NCBI GenBank assembly: GCA_021804785.1
Contig: JAJZGY010000027.1
Span: forward strand, 1-32,434
Source: Pseudomonadota bacterium
GTDB taxonomy: Bacteria > Pseudomonadota > Alphaproteobacteria > Micropepsales > Micropepsaceae
Length of the DNA stretch: 32,434 nucleotides
Direction: 5' to 3'
Notes under the pieces: model-generated
What the model was told of the DNA's origin: nothing
Database searches by the model: none
The model's input: the letters and a program-made list of their open reading frames with translations, nothing else
Shown: piece by piece, positions 20,475-28,287 of the stretch
Position numbering within the stretch: the first letter of the stretch is position 1
Layout: the number at the start of each line of letters is the position of its first letter
Translations under genes and position numbers: made by a program

Positions 20475-20489
20475 TCTTATATAAGACAT
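20472..20489. promoter_or_regulatory. Perfect 18-bp palindrome, candidate GntR operator
   Basis: ATGTCTTATATAAGACAT is exactly its own reverse complement. It begins within the predicted -10 element and ends 21 bases before the suyA start codon, the classic place for a repressor to block initiation. The GntR/UTRA regulator at the far end of the cluster is the obvious binding partner, and one arm of the palindrome recurs upstream of that gene. Confidence 0.65.
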
Positions 20490-20510
20490 GAAATCTAAAC
20501 GGGGGGACCG

Positions 20511-20798
20511 ATGGGCGCGCCTCATCTGCTCGTTCACAATCGAAAGGATAACGTCGGGGTCGTGGTGGTTGAGGGCCTGAAGGCTGGCACCCAGATGCTC
20601 TGCGTTATCACCGACGACAACAGCGATTTTATGCTCGAGGCCAAGCAGGACGTGCCGATCGGCCATAAAATCGCGCTGCGTGACCTCAGCCCGGGCGATA
20701 CCGTGATCAAGTACGGTGAAGATATCGGCCGCATCGTTGAACGCGTCGGCAAGGGCGAGCACGTTCATGTCCACAATCTCAAGACAAAGCGCTGGTAG
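20511..20798 (+). CDS. suyA: (R)-sulfolactate sulfo-lyase small subunit SuyA (SAF domain)
   Basis: A 95-residue SAF-domain protein, the small subunit of a split UxaA/SuyA-type lyase. Features are the strand [12 protein letters not shown], then [40 protein letters not shown] and HVHNL at the end, the usual closing motif of these subunits. With SuyB it would release sulfite from (R)-3-sulfolactate, leaving pyruvate. Altronate and galactarate dehydratases share the fold, so the assignment rests mainly on SuyB and the comC/slcC neighbours. A GGGGGA ribosome-binding site precedes the ATG; suyB starts 8 bases after the stop. It is the first gene behind the palindromic operator. Confidence 0.75.
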   Translation: MGAPHLLVHNRKDNVGVVVVEGLKAGTQMLCVITDDNSDFMLEAKQDVPIGHKIALRDLSPGDTVIKYGEDIGRIVERVGKGEHVHVHNLKTKRW

Positions 20799-20806
20799 GT
20801 GAGACC

Positions 20807-21982
20807 ATGAACCTGTCACAACGTAAAATCTGGGGCTACCGCCGCGAAAATGGACGCGTTGGCGTCCGTAATTATGTCGCCATCCTGCCTCTTGACGATA
20901 TTTCCAATGCGGCCTGTGAAGCCGTGGCGAGTCACATTCAAGGTACGATCGCGTTACCTCATGCCTATGGGAGGCTGCAGTTCGGAGAAGACCTGGATCT
21001 GCACTTTCGCGTGATGATCGGAACGGGCTCCAATCCCAATGTCGCTGCCTGCATCGTCATTGGCATCGAAGAGCACTGGACCATGAAGGTGGTGGAAGGC
21101 ATCGCCAAAACGGGAAAGCCGGTGGCTGGCTTTTGGATCGAAGGTAGTGGCGATATCGCAACTGTAGCTGCAGCATCCCGCAAGGCTAAGGAATTCGTGC
21201 ATCTCACCTCTGGAATTCTGCGCACCGAGTGTCCGCTGGCGGATGTTTGGGTTGCCGCGAAGTGCGGCGAGTCCGATACAACAACCGGTCTTGCCTCGTG
21301 TCCAACGGTCGGCAACATGTATGACAAGCTGATACCATTGGGGCTTTATGGCTGTTTCGGAGAAACTTCGGAACTGACCGGCGCCGAGCATTTGGCCGCG
21401 GCGCGGGCGGCTACGCCTGAGATTGGCGAGAAATTCATGAAGGTGTTTTCCGCTTACCAGGCCGAAGTGATCGAGGCGCATAAAACCTCTGACCTGTCGG
21501 ATAGTCAGCCAACCAAAGGCAACATTGCCGGTGGTCTTACAACCATCGAAGAGAAGGCGCTCGGTAACCTCGAGAAAATCGGTAAGACGACACGCTTTAT
21601 AGATGTATTGAAGCCGGCCGAGGCGCCGGACAATGGTCCTGGGCTGTATTTTATGGACACCTCCTCGGCAGCTGCGGAATGCTGCACACTGCAGGCTGCG
21701 GCCGGGTATGTCGTGCATATTTTCCCGACCGGGCAGGGCAATGTGATTGGCAATCCGATCATGCCCGTGATTAAGGTCTCCGGTAATCCGCGCACGGTCC
21801 GTACGATGAGTGAGCACATCGATCTGGATGTGTCGGGTATTGTCCGCCGTGAGATGGTACTTGATGAAGCCGGTGACAAGCTGATCGCCATGATCGAGCG
21901 CACGGCCAACGGGCGCCTGACCTCCGCAGAAGCTTTGGGTCACAGGGAATTCGTAATGACCAAGCTGTACAGGAGCGCATGA
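20807..21982 (+). CDS. suyB: (R)-sulfolactate sulfo-lyase large subunit SuyB
   Basis: A 391-residue catalytic subunit of the UxaA/GarD C-terminal family, about the 42 kDa known for SuyB. It reads [20 protein letters not shown], then [19 protein letters not shown] and [10 protein letters not shown], where altronate dehydratase has a different SHTYGCSQLGDD-type segment. Further on are [57 protein letters not shown] and [14 protein letters not shown]. These agree with my recollection of SuyB more than of UxaA; this has not been checked by a search. The enzyme eliminates sulfite from (R)-sulfolactate. Its stop overlaps the comC start by 4 bases. Confidence 0.75.
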   Translation: MNLSQRKIWGYRRENGRVGVRNYVAILPLDDISNAACEAVASHIQGTIALPHAYGRLQFGEDLDLHFRVMIGTGSNPNVAACIVIGIEEHWTMKVVEGIAKTGKPVAGFWIEGSGDIATVAAASRKAKEFVHLTSGILRTECPLADVWVAAKCGESDTTTGLASCPTVGNMYDKLIPLGLYGCFGETSELTGAEHLAAARAATPEIGEKFMKVFSAYQAEVIEAHKTSDLSDSQPTKGNIAGGLTTIEEKALGNLEKIGKTTRFIDVLKPAEAPDNGPGLYFMDTSSAAAECCTLQAAAGYVVHIFPTGQGNVIGNPIMPVIKVSGNPRTVRTMSEHIDLDVSGIVRREMVLDEAGDKLIAMIERTANGRLTSAEALGHREFVMTKLYRSA

Positions 21983-22998
21983 AAACTGTTGTTCTGACGA
22001 TTTCAGAGGCGGCAGCGCTGGCGACCCGTGCGTTAATGGCGTCTGGGGCGTCACAGGTAAGTGCAGCCTCGACCGCGGCGGCTCTCGTCGCGGCCGACGT
22101 GGATGGACAGTCTGGGCACGGGCTTTCTCGTCTGCCGAGCTATGCGCTCCAGCTCCGCGTCGGAAAGGTAAATGGCAAAGCTGAGCCGTTCGCGGAGATG
22201 CGCGGCCCGGCGAGCATTCGGATTGACGCAGGAGCTGGATTTGCCTATCCCGCGATCGATATTGCTGTCGAGCGGCTGGCAGAGTTGATTCCCCAGATGG
22301 GCGTGGCGGCTGCGGGTATCTTTGCCTCCCATCATTTTGGCCAGGCTGGGCGCCACGTGGAACGGCTTGCCGAAAGGGGCTTCGTTGCGCTGGCGTTTGC
22401 CAACTCGCCCAGCGCAATGGCCTTTCATGCCGGGCGGAAGCCTATGACAGGCACCAATCCGGTTGCCTTCGCTGCACCAGTTAAGGGGCGGGCACCTCTT
22501 GTAATCGATATGTCGCTGTCCGTCGCCGCCCGTGGCAAGATTGTCGCCGCTAGCAAGGCTGGCAAGCCCATTCCAGGTGACTGGGCCATTGACGCGGAGG
22601 GCCGGCCGACCACCGATGCGTCGGCGGCTCTTGGGGGTACGTTGCTGCCGGTTGGTGGGGTGAAGGGTGCAGCATTGGCACTGATGATCGAGGTGCTTTG
22701 TGGGGCACTTGTGGGTGGTCACTTTGGCTGGGAGGCAAGCTCATTGCTTAATGCAGAAGGTGGCCCTCCATTGCTCGGGCACCTGCTTGTCGGATTTAAT
22801 CCGTTCTCGTTTGTCGGGGATGGCTTTGGTGATCGCATGCGCATACTCGTGGACGCTGTGGAAGCAGAGTATCCGGCGCGTCTGCCGGGTAGCCGCAGAC
22901 TGGAGATGCGCTCCCGCGCTGGGGTTGAAGGCATAGCGATATCCGCTACCCTTCACGAAGAGATCATTGCCCTAATACGCGATGCGGAGCCGGCATGA
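21979..22998 (+). CDS. comC: (R)-sulfolactate dehydrogenase ComC (malate/L-lactate dehydrogenase family)
   Basis: A 339-residue NAD(P)-dependent 2-hydroxyacid dehydrogenase of the YbiC/Ldh2 type. It shows [16 protein letters not shown] near residue 45, the catalytic histidine in [12 protein letters not shown] (His119), [10 protein letters not shown], and [20 protein letters not shown]. In known sulfolactate degraders ComC reduces sulfopyruvate to (R)-sulfolactate, the isomer SuyAB uses. It overlaps suyB and slcC by 4 bases each, so the three are translationally coupled. In isolation the sequence could equally be a malate or other hydroxyacid dehydrogenase; the function comes from context. Confidence 0.7.
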   Translation: MKTVVLTISEAAALATRALMASGASQVSAASTAAALVAADVDGQSGHGLSRLPSYALQLRVGKVNGKAEPFAEMRGPASIRIDAGAGFAYPAIDIAVERLAELIPQMGVAAAGIFASHHFGQAGRHVERLAERGFVALAFANSPSAMAFHAGRKPMTGTNPVAFAAPVKGRAPLVIDMSLSVAARGKIVAASKAGKPIPGDWAIDAEGRPTTDASAALGGTLLPVGGVKGAALALMIEVLCGALVGGHFGWEASSLLNAEGGPPLLGHLLVGFNPFSFVGDGFGDRMRILVDAVEAEYPARLPGSRRLEMRSRAGVEGIAISATLHEEIIALIRDAEPA

Positions 22999-23921
22999 GT
23001 GAAATTGTCATATCCGAGTTCATGTCCGAAGCTGCCATCGCGAGCGCGCTAGACGGATTTGACGTTCTTTACGATCCCTCGCTTGTTGACCGGCCCGATA
23101 TGCTCGCTGCGGCACTGGATGACTGTCGTGGGCTCATTGTACGCAATCGCACCCAGGTGAACGAGACGCTTTTAAATATCGCTCCACACTTGAAAGTTGT
23201 AGGGCGTCTTGGCGTGGGTCTTGACAACATAAACACCGAGGCTTGCGCCGCACGCAAGGTCTCGGTATTCCCGGCCACTGGCGCCAACGATTTGTCGGTA
23301 GCTGAGTATGTCATCACCGCAGCGCTGGTTCTGTTACGCCGGGCGTGGTTTGCCACCGCTGACGTCGCAGCGGGCTCTTGGCCGCGAATGCAGCTGATTG
23401 GCAGTGAAGCTGAAGGAAGGCGACTTGGCCTTGTTGGCTTCGGCGCAATTGCTCAGCTGACCGCAAAGAAGGCTCGTGCGCTGGGGCTCTCCGTTTGTGG
23501 TTTCGATCCGTACGTGGCTTCTGATGATCCCAGGTGGGCTGGTATTGAACAAATAAAATTTGGCGACCTTCTTGCTACGTGCGACATTGTCAGTCTTCAC
23601 GTACCGCTCAGTGCCAATACCCGCGGCATGATCAGTGCCGATGCGATAGCGCAGATGAAAAGGGGTGCGATCCTGATCAACGCGGCGCGCGGCGGAGTGG
23701 TAGATGAAGCTGCACTCGTGGAAGCACTCAAATCTGGACATCTTGGTGGGGCCGCACTGGACGTCTTTAGCGAGGAACCTGTTAGTGCGCGAAGCGGTGC
23801 AATTTTTAACGCAGTTCCAAATCTGATTCTAACTCCGCACATTGCCGGTGTGACCACGCAGTCAAATGAGCGCGTTAGCCTTGTGACCGCTCAGGCCGTC
23901 GCGCGCGCCTTACGCAGTTGA
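22995..23921 (+). CDS. slcC: (S)-sulfolactate dehydrogenase SlcC (D-2-hydroxyacid dehydrogenase family)
   Basis: A 308-residue SerA-like NAD-dependent dehydrogenase. The substrate-binding part contains VGRLGVGLDNIN; the Rossmann motif is GLVGFGAIAQ (from about 146); catalytic residues fit Arg232 (NAARGGVVDE), Glu261 (FSEEP) and His282 (TPHIAGVT). The N-terminus (VISEFMSEAAI, then VLYDPSLVDRPD) agrees with SlcC-type sulfolactate dehydrogenases as I recall them. SlcC oxidises (S)-3-sulfolactate to sulfopyruvate, which ComC then reduces to the (R) isomer, so the pair acts as a racemase. It starts inside the comC stop (ATGA) and ends 83 bases before the dehydratase gene. Confidence 0.7.
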   Translation: MSEIVISEFMSEAAIASALDGFDVLYDPSLVDRPDMLAAALDDCRGLIVRNRTQVNETLLNIAPHLKVVGRLGVGLDNINTEACAARKVSVFPATGANDLSVAEYVITAALVLLRRAWFATADVAAGSWPRMQLIGSEAEGRRLGLVGFGAIAQLTAKKARALGLSVCGFDPYVASDDPRWAGIEQIKFGDLLATCDIVSLHVPLSANTRGMISADAIAQMKRGAILINAARGGVVDEAALVEALKSGHLGGAALDVFSEEPVSARSGAIFNAVPNLILTPHIAGVTTQSNERVSLVTAQAVARALRS

Positions 23922-23956
23922 GGTACGCGCGAATTCGTCATTTTTGAGTAGGTCAG

Positions 23957-23982
23957 CTATACTGTGCGCATGCATGGTATAG
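23957..23982. promoter_or_regulatory. Inverted repeat in the gap before the dehydratase gene
   Basis: CTATAC (23957-23962) and GTATAG (23977-23982) are perfect 6-bp inverted arms around a 14-base spacer containing ATGCAT, 22 bases before the dehydratase start codon. TATACT at 23958-23963 could serve as a -10 element, but no good -35 is seen. It may mark an internal promoter or operator; it does not match the 18-bp palindrome upstream of suyA. Confidence 0.35.
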
Positions 23983-24004
23983 GCAGTACGCAGATGAGAA
24001 AGAT

Positions 24005-25732
24005 ATGACGAAATCGCGACCGCTCCGTAGTGCCCGCTGGTATGCGTCAGAGGACATGCGAGGGTTCGCCCATCGCCAACGCACGCAGCAGATGGGCTTG
24101 CGCCGCGAAGAATTCATGGGCCGGCCGGTCATTGCCATCGTCAACACCTGGAGCGAGATGAGCCCCTGCCACATCCATCTGCGCGGGGTCGCAGATGCGG
24201 TGAAGCGTGGGGTGCTTCTTGCCGGGGGATATCCCGTTGAGTTGCCCGCTCTATCCGTGGGCGAAGTGATGGTGAAGCCCTCCACCATGCTCTATCGAAA
24301 TTTTCTGGCGATGGAGACGGAGGAGTTGTTGCGCTCTCATCCCATCGATGGAGCGGTGTTGCTGGGTGGCTGCGATAAGTCGACGCCGGGGCTGCTCATG
24401 GGCGCGATCAGTATGGATCTTCCAGCGATTTTCTGTCCGGCCGGACCGATGTCAAATGGACGCTGGCGTGGTGTTAAGACTGGGGCTGGTACGCATACCC
24501 GAAAATATTGGGATGAGCTGCGTGCAGGCGAAATAACCACGCAAGACTGGGTAGACCTTGAAGCGCGGATGACGAGATCCATCGGGACCTGCAACACGAT
24601 GGGAACAGCATCAACGATGACGGGTATCGTCGATGCGATGGGCCTGACCCTGCCTGGTGCATCCAGCATTCCCGCTGCTGACTCTGGTCACCTGCGTATG
24701 GCGTCGCTGTGTGGAGAGCGGATTGTCAGCATGGTGGCTGAAGATCTGCGTCCTTCGGCACTGCTCACACGTGGATCATTTCTCAATGGAGCCGCTGCCT
24801 ATATGGCGCTTGGCGGTTCCACGAATGCGGCTATCCACCTCGTAGCGCTTGCTGGCAGGGCTGGAATAAAGCTGACGCTCGAAGACCTCGCAGAGGCGGC
24901 GAACCGTATTCCGGTGTGCGCCAATCTCTTTCCCTCGGGAAATGCGTTGATGGAGGATTTTTTCTTTGCCGGGGGGCTCCTCGCTCTGCTTGCAAAGCTG
25001 CGAGATCATCTCGATCTCAGCTGTCCTACGGTCAACGGTCTGGTCTTGGGTGAAAACATCGGGCATGCTGCGTGTTATGATGACGACGTGATCCGTGATC
25101 TGGATAATCCTGTCGTTCCTTTGTCGCGCGGACGTACGTTGGCGCTACTCCGTGGAAACCTTTGTCCGGATGGGGCGGTGATGAAGACGAGCGCGGCTGA
25201 TCCACGCTTCTTCAATCATACGGGACCTGCGCTGGTTTTTGACAGTAACGCCCATATGCTTTCGGCGATTGACGACCCAGCCACTGATGTGAGTGCCAAC
25301 CACGTACTCATCCTCAGAAATGCCGGTCCGGTTGGGGCTCCAGGCATGCCGGAATGGGGAAACTTACCAATTCCAAGGAAACTTCTTTCTGCAGGGGTGC
25401 GCGACATGCTCCGCATTTCTGATGCACGTATGTCTGGTACTCATTATGGTGCGTGTGTTGTTCACGTCGCGCCGGAGTCTGCCATAGGTGGACCGCTTTC
25501 CCTGGTGCGCACGGGTGATCCCATCCGGATCGACGTGCAGGCTGGAACGCTCGACATGTTAGTGAGTGACGAAGAGCTTGCTCGTCGGCGTGCTATTTGG
25601 CAGCGTCCAGCCCCTGCTTATAAGCGCTCTTATGCTGCTCTCTACCAGGCCCATGTGGGGCAGGCGCCGGAAGGCTGCGATTTCGACTTTCTCAGTGGCA
25701 CCAGCCCAGTTCCGGAACCGTCCATCTATTGA
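24005..25732 (+). CDS. IlvD/Edd-family sugar-acid dehydratase, candidate 6-deoxy-6-sulfogluconate dehydratase
   Basis: A 575-residue iron-sulfur dehydratase. The three expected cluster cysteines are visible: Cys55 (WSEMSPCHIHL), Cys123 (LGGCDKSTPG) and Cys196 (SIGTCNTMGTAST). Additional family motifs are PAADSGHLRMA, ALGGSTNAAIHL and ISDARMSGTHYGACVVHVAP. The sequence is closer to sugar-acid dehydratases such as L-arabonate dehydratase than to dihydroxy-acid dehydratase. In sulfo-ED an enzyme of this family turns 6-deoxy-6-sulfogluconate into 2-keto-3,6-dideoxy-6-sulfogluconate, which the next gene would cleave. The ATG at 24005 follows a weak GAGAAAG. The substrate is inferred from the surrounding genes; a pentonate or another hexonate remains possible. 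Confidence 0.78.
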   Translation: MTKSRPLRSARWYASEDMRGFAHRQRTQQMGLRREEFMGRPVIAIVNTWSEMSPCHIHLRGVADAVKRGVLLAGGYPVELPALSVGEVMVKPSTMLYRNFLAMETEELLRSHPIDGAVLLGGCDKSTPGLLMGAISMDLPAIFCPAGPMSNGRWRGVKTGAGTHTRKYWDELRAGEITTQDWVDLEARMTRSIGTCNTMGTASTMTGIVDAMGLTLPGASSIPAADSGHLRMASLCGERIVSMVAEDLRPSALLTRGSFLNGAAAYMALGGSTNAAIHLVALAGRAGIKLTLEDLAEAANRIPVCANLFPSGNALMEDFFFAGGLLALLAKLRDHLDLSCPTVNGLVLGENIGHAACYDDDVIRDLDNPVVPLSRGRTLALLRGNLCPDGAVMKTSAADPRFFNHTGPALVFDSNAHMLSAIDDPATDVSANHVLILRNAGPVGAPGMPEWGNLPIPRKLLSAGVRDMLRISDARMSGTHYGACVVHVAPESAIGGPLSLVRTGDPIRIDVQAGTLDMLVSDEELARRRAIWQRPAPAYKRSYAALYQAHVGQAPEGCDFDFLSGTSPVPEPSIY

Positions 25733-25742
25733 GGACCAGCCG

Positions 25743-26549
25743 ATGATCTATAATCGCTTCAAGTTCCGTCTGACAGATGGCAGTGAGCCACAGCTTGGTA
25801 CATGGCTAATGTCTGCTGCACCTTCTACCGCTGAGGCGATGGGTTTCTGCGGCTTCGATTTTCTTGTCGTTGACATGGAACACGTAGCGATAGAAGTGGC
25901 CGACATGGCGTCCATTCTTCGCGCGATTTCTGGTACGCCAGCCGATGCCGTGGTGCGCATTGCTTGGAACGATCAGGTGCTCATCAAGCGCGTCCTCGAT
26001 GGGGGCGCAAGAAGCATAATGATTCCATTCGTACAGAACGCGGATGAAGCTCGTGCTGCAGTATCGTTTACCCGCTATCCTCCGGAAGGGGTTCGTGGTG
26101 TCGCTGCTATCCATCGTGGTTCCCGTTACGGCAGAATGGATGGCTACTTCGCCCGCGCTAACCAGGACGTGGCGGTGATTGTTCAGATCGAAACTGCGGC
26201 CGCGGTGGAACGCATTGCGGAAATCGCGGCGGTACCGGGGATCGACGGGCTTTTTCTGGGGCCGGGCGATCTGGCCGCCAGTCTCGGTCATATAGGCAAT
26301 ATCGCTCATCCGGAAGTGCAGAAAATGATAGCGCTGGCGGCTCGTAGTGCCGCGAGTTCCGGAAAGCCCATTGGTATTGTGGGACCTAATCCCGAAATGG
26401 TAGGTAATTTTCTCGCCTTTGGTTACAGGTTTGCAGCAGTCTCGTCTGATATGGCCATGATGACCGGGCGTGCAGCGGAGTGGCTGCTTGCGTTGCGCGG
26501 TGCAAAAGAGGCTGGATCCGTTCCGTCGGCCCCTGAGGCGGCATATTGA
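25743..26549 (+). CDS. HpcH/HpaI-family class II aldolase, candidate KDSG aldolase
   Basis: A 268-residue metal-dependent pyruvate aldolase. Key positions fit the family: the catalytic base His47 in VVDMEHVAIE, Arg72 in VVRIAWND, metal ligands Glu150 (VQIETAAAVE) and Asp176 (FLGPGDLAAS). The family cleaves 2-keto-3-deoxy acids to pyruvate and an aldehyde; in sulfo-ED the aldehyde is 3-sulfolactaldehyde. The ATG at 25743 has a good GAGGA site and lies 10 bases after the dehydratase stop; the longer open frame upstream only shadows the dehydratase. The next gene begins within its stop codon. The fold does not reveal whether the substrate carries a sulfonate. Confidence 0.82.
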   Translation: MIYNRFKFRLTDGSEPQLGTWLMSAAPSTAEAMGFCGFDFLVVDMEHVAIEVADMASILRAISGTPADAVVRIAWNDQVLIKRVLDGGARSIMIPFVQNADEARAAVSFTRYPPEGVRGVAAIHRGSRYGRMDGYFARANQDVAVIVQIETAAAVERIAEIAAVPGIDGLFLGPGDLAASLGHIGNIAHPEVQKMIALAARSAASSGKPIGIVGPNPEMVGNFLAFGYRFAAVSSDMAMMTGRAAEWLLALRGAKEAGSVPSAPEAAY

Positions 26550-27418
26550 ACCGCGTCGTCACGCTCTCGGCAGGTCTTATGGAGGCTCGTATTGCGCCCG
26601 AGATCGGCGGAGCCTTGCTGTCGCTGCGATATGCCGGCCGGTCGTTGATGCGCGAGACGCCGAACGAAGCTATTGCGGCGGGAAATGTACGACTTACGGC
26701 GGGATTTCCGCTTGTACCTTATGGTAACCGGATTGCTGACGGCCGCTTTGAGTTTTCCGGTCGAAGTTGCCGCTTGGTCACCAATTTTCCCGGCAGTTCA
26801 CAACCGCTGCATGGCATTGGCTGGCAGCGTGCCTGGCGTGTTGTGAGCGAGACAAAGGATGGCTGCACGCTGGCCTATGAGAGTGGCGCCGGAGATAAGA
26901 GTGATTGGCCCTTCCGGTTTGGTACCGAACTGCACTATCGGCTCCGGCCCAATGGCATTGATGTTTCCCTCTACATGACAAATAAAGAAGAATTCCCGGC
27001 GCCCGCCGGTCTGGGCTTTCATCCCTTCTTCCTGATAGGCGAGCGGACGCGTGTTCGGTTTGCTGCAAAGGCACTATGGACGAATGATCCTGCATTTCTT
27101 CCGCTTAAGCCGATAGTGGAGGAGGCGCGACGCTTTGCGTCGGGCTGGCAACCGGCCGGAGGCCATTTGGATAACGATATCGAAGGGTGGGACGGACGCC
27201 TTTTCCTTACCGCCATGCCTGGGGACTTGGCTGTGACCATGACGGTTGAACCTGTGTTTAGCTGGCTGCGTATCTTCAACCCACCTAAGAGCAATAGCAT
27301 TGGCGTTGAACCAATGACGCATGCAACGAACGCGATTAACCGAAGTGATGTACCGCCTATGGCTGTCCTAAGCACAGGCGAACGCCTGGGTGGGACAATT
27401 TCCATCAACGTGTCGTAA
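26546..27418 (+). CDS. Aldose 1-epimerase, candidate sulfoquinovose mutarotase
   Basis: A 290-residue galactose-mutarotase-fold protein that would interconvert anomers of the sugar before oxidation. Family residues are visible: Arg62 in PLVPYGNRIADGRF, His89 in QPLHGIGWQ, His159 in GLGFHPFF and the catalytic Glu255 in GVEPMTH. The start is TTG at 26546 inside the aldolase stop (TTGA), with GAGG about 10 bases upstream; an ATG at 26579 (MEARIAPEIGG) is a less likely alternative because it removes the first strand. Mutarotases are known in several sulfoquinovose gene clusters. Confidence 0.8.
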   Translation: MNRVVTLSAGLMEARIAPEIGGALLSLRYAGRSLMRETPNEAIAAGNVRLTAGFPLVPYGNRIADGRFEFSGRSCRLVTNFPGSSQPLHGIGWQRAWRVVSETKDGCTLAYESGAGDKSDWPFRFGTELHYRLRPNGIDVSLYMTNKEEFPAPAGLGFHPFFLIGERTRVRFAAKALWTNDPAFLPLKPIVEEARRFASGWQPAGGHLDNDIEGWDGRLFLTAMPGDLAVTMTVEPVFSWLRIFNPPKSNSIGVEPMTHATNAINRSDVPPMAVLSTGERLGGTISINVS

Positions 27419-28287
27419 TGGCGATGACGGAATTTCGGCCCGTACTCGATGCTGGAACCATATTGGGCGAAAGTCCGGTTTGGTCAGATCGATGGCTGGC
27501 ATTATTCTTTGTCGATATCACCGGTAGGAAGTTGCACCGCTATGAGCCGGTGAGTGGCGGGCACAACGTCGTTTCGATAGACGAAGATATCGGCTGTGTG
27601 GCGCCGGCTTCCGATGGAGGATTTATCGCTGGCCTACGTTCGGGCATCTGGCGTCTGGACGCCGCGGGGCGCAAGTCTTGCAAACTTGCCTCCAATCCCG
27701 AAGACATACGTACTAGTCGATTTAATGATGGGCGCGTTGATCCGCGGGGACGCCTTCTCGCCGGTACGATCGATGAGCCGAAGGCCGGTGCAGCCGCATG
27801 CCTCTATCGCCTTGACGGCACAAAACTATCTGTTCTCGCCAAAGGATTAACTACCTCGAACGGCCTTGCGTTCTCACCTGATGGCCGCACACTCTACCAC
27901 TCGGATACGCCCCGCTTTGTGATTTATAAGTATGACTATGACGTGGCGACAGGCACAGTGGAAAACCGACGCATATTCGCGGAGCTTGAGCCCACAGGAA
28001 CGGACAGAGGGCGTCCTGATGGCGCGGCTGTTGATGCCGAGGGTTGTTACTGGACTGCACTTTATGAGGGCGCGCGTGTGCGGCGATACGATCCCGGAGG
28101 CCGTGTCATGGCCGACTATCCCGTCCCGGCACGGTATCCAACGATGATAGCATTTGGCGGCACCGATCGACAGACCCTATTTCTGACAACAGCGAACGGT
28201 GAGGGAGGCGGCGTACTTTATGCAGCCGATGTAGGCATCGGCGGTCTTGTTCCGCCAGAGTTTGTGAGCGAGGACCATCCGAAATGA
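27418..28287 (+). CDS. SMP-30/gluconolactonase-family lactonase, candidate 6-deoxy-6-sulfogluconolactonase
   Basis: A 289-residue six-bladed beta-propeller hydrolase. The four metal-binding residues of the family can be placed: Glu18 (ILGESPVW), Asn103 (SRFNDGRVD), Asn148 (TTSNGLAFSPDG) and Asp201 (RPDGAAVDAEG). It would open the sugar lactone made by the SDR enzyme encoded next. The start ATG shares one base with the mutarotase stop (TAATG), and the SDR gene overlaps its end by 4 bases. The fold is shared by lactonases for many sugars, so substrate identity is contextual. Confidence 0.82.
   Translation: MAMTEFRPVLDAGTILGESPVWSDRWLALFFVDITGRKLHRYEPVSGGHNVVSIDEDIGCVAPASDGGFIAGLRSGIWRLDAAGRKSCKLASNPEDIRTSRFNDGRVDPRGRLLAGTIDEPKAGAAACLYRLDGTKLSVLAKGLTTSNGLAFSPDGRTLYHSDTPRFVIYKYDYDVATGTVENRRIFAELEPTGTDRGRPDGAAVDAEGCYWTALYEGARVRRYDPGGRVMADYPVPARYPTMIAFGGTDRQTLFLTTANGEGGGVLYAADVGIGGLVPPEFVSEDHPK

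Noticed and set aside
20511-21982. Reading the split lyase as altronate dehydratase UxaA
   Set aside because: No uxaB/uxaC-type or other uronate genes are nearby, the [13 protein letters not shown] and FPTGQGN segments fit SuyB better, and slcC and comC follow directly. It remains the main alternative until a tree is made.
20954-22417. Long minus-strand open frame (487 codons) opposite suyB and comC
   Set aside because: It spans the junction of two well-supported genes, has no ribosome-binding site and its translation resembles no protein family.
24005-25732. Reading the dehydratase as IlvD of branched-chain amino acid synthesis
   Set aside because: The sequence and length fit sugar-acid dehydratases, and it is embedded with an aldolase, lactonase, mutarotase and sugar dehydrogenase.
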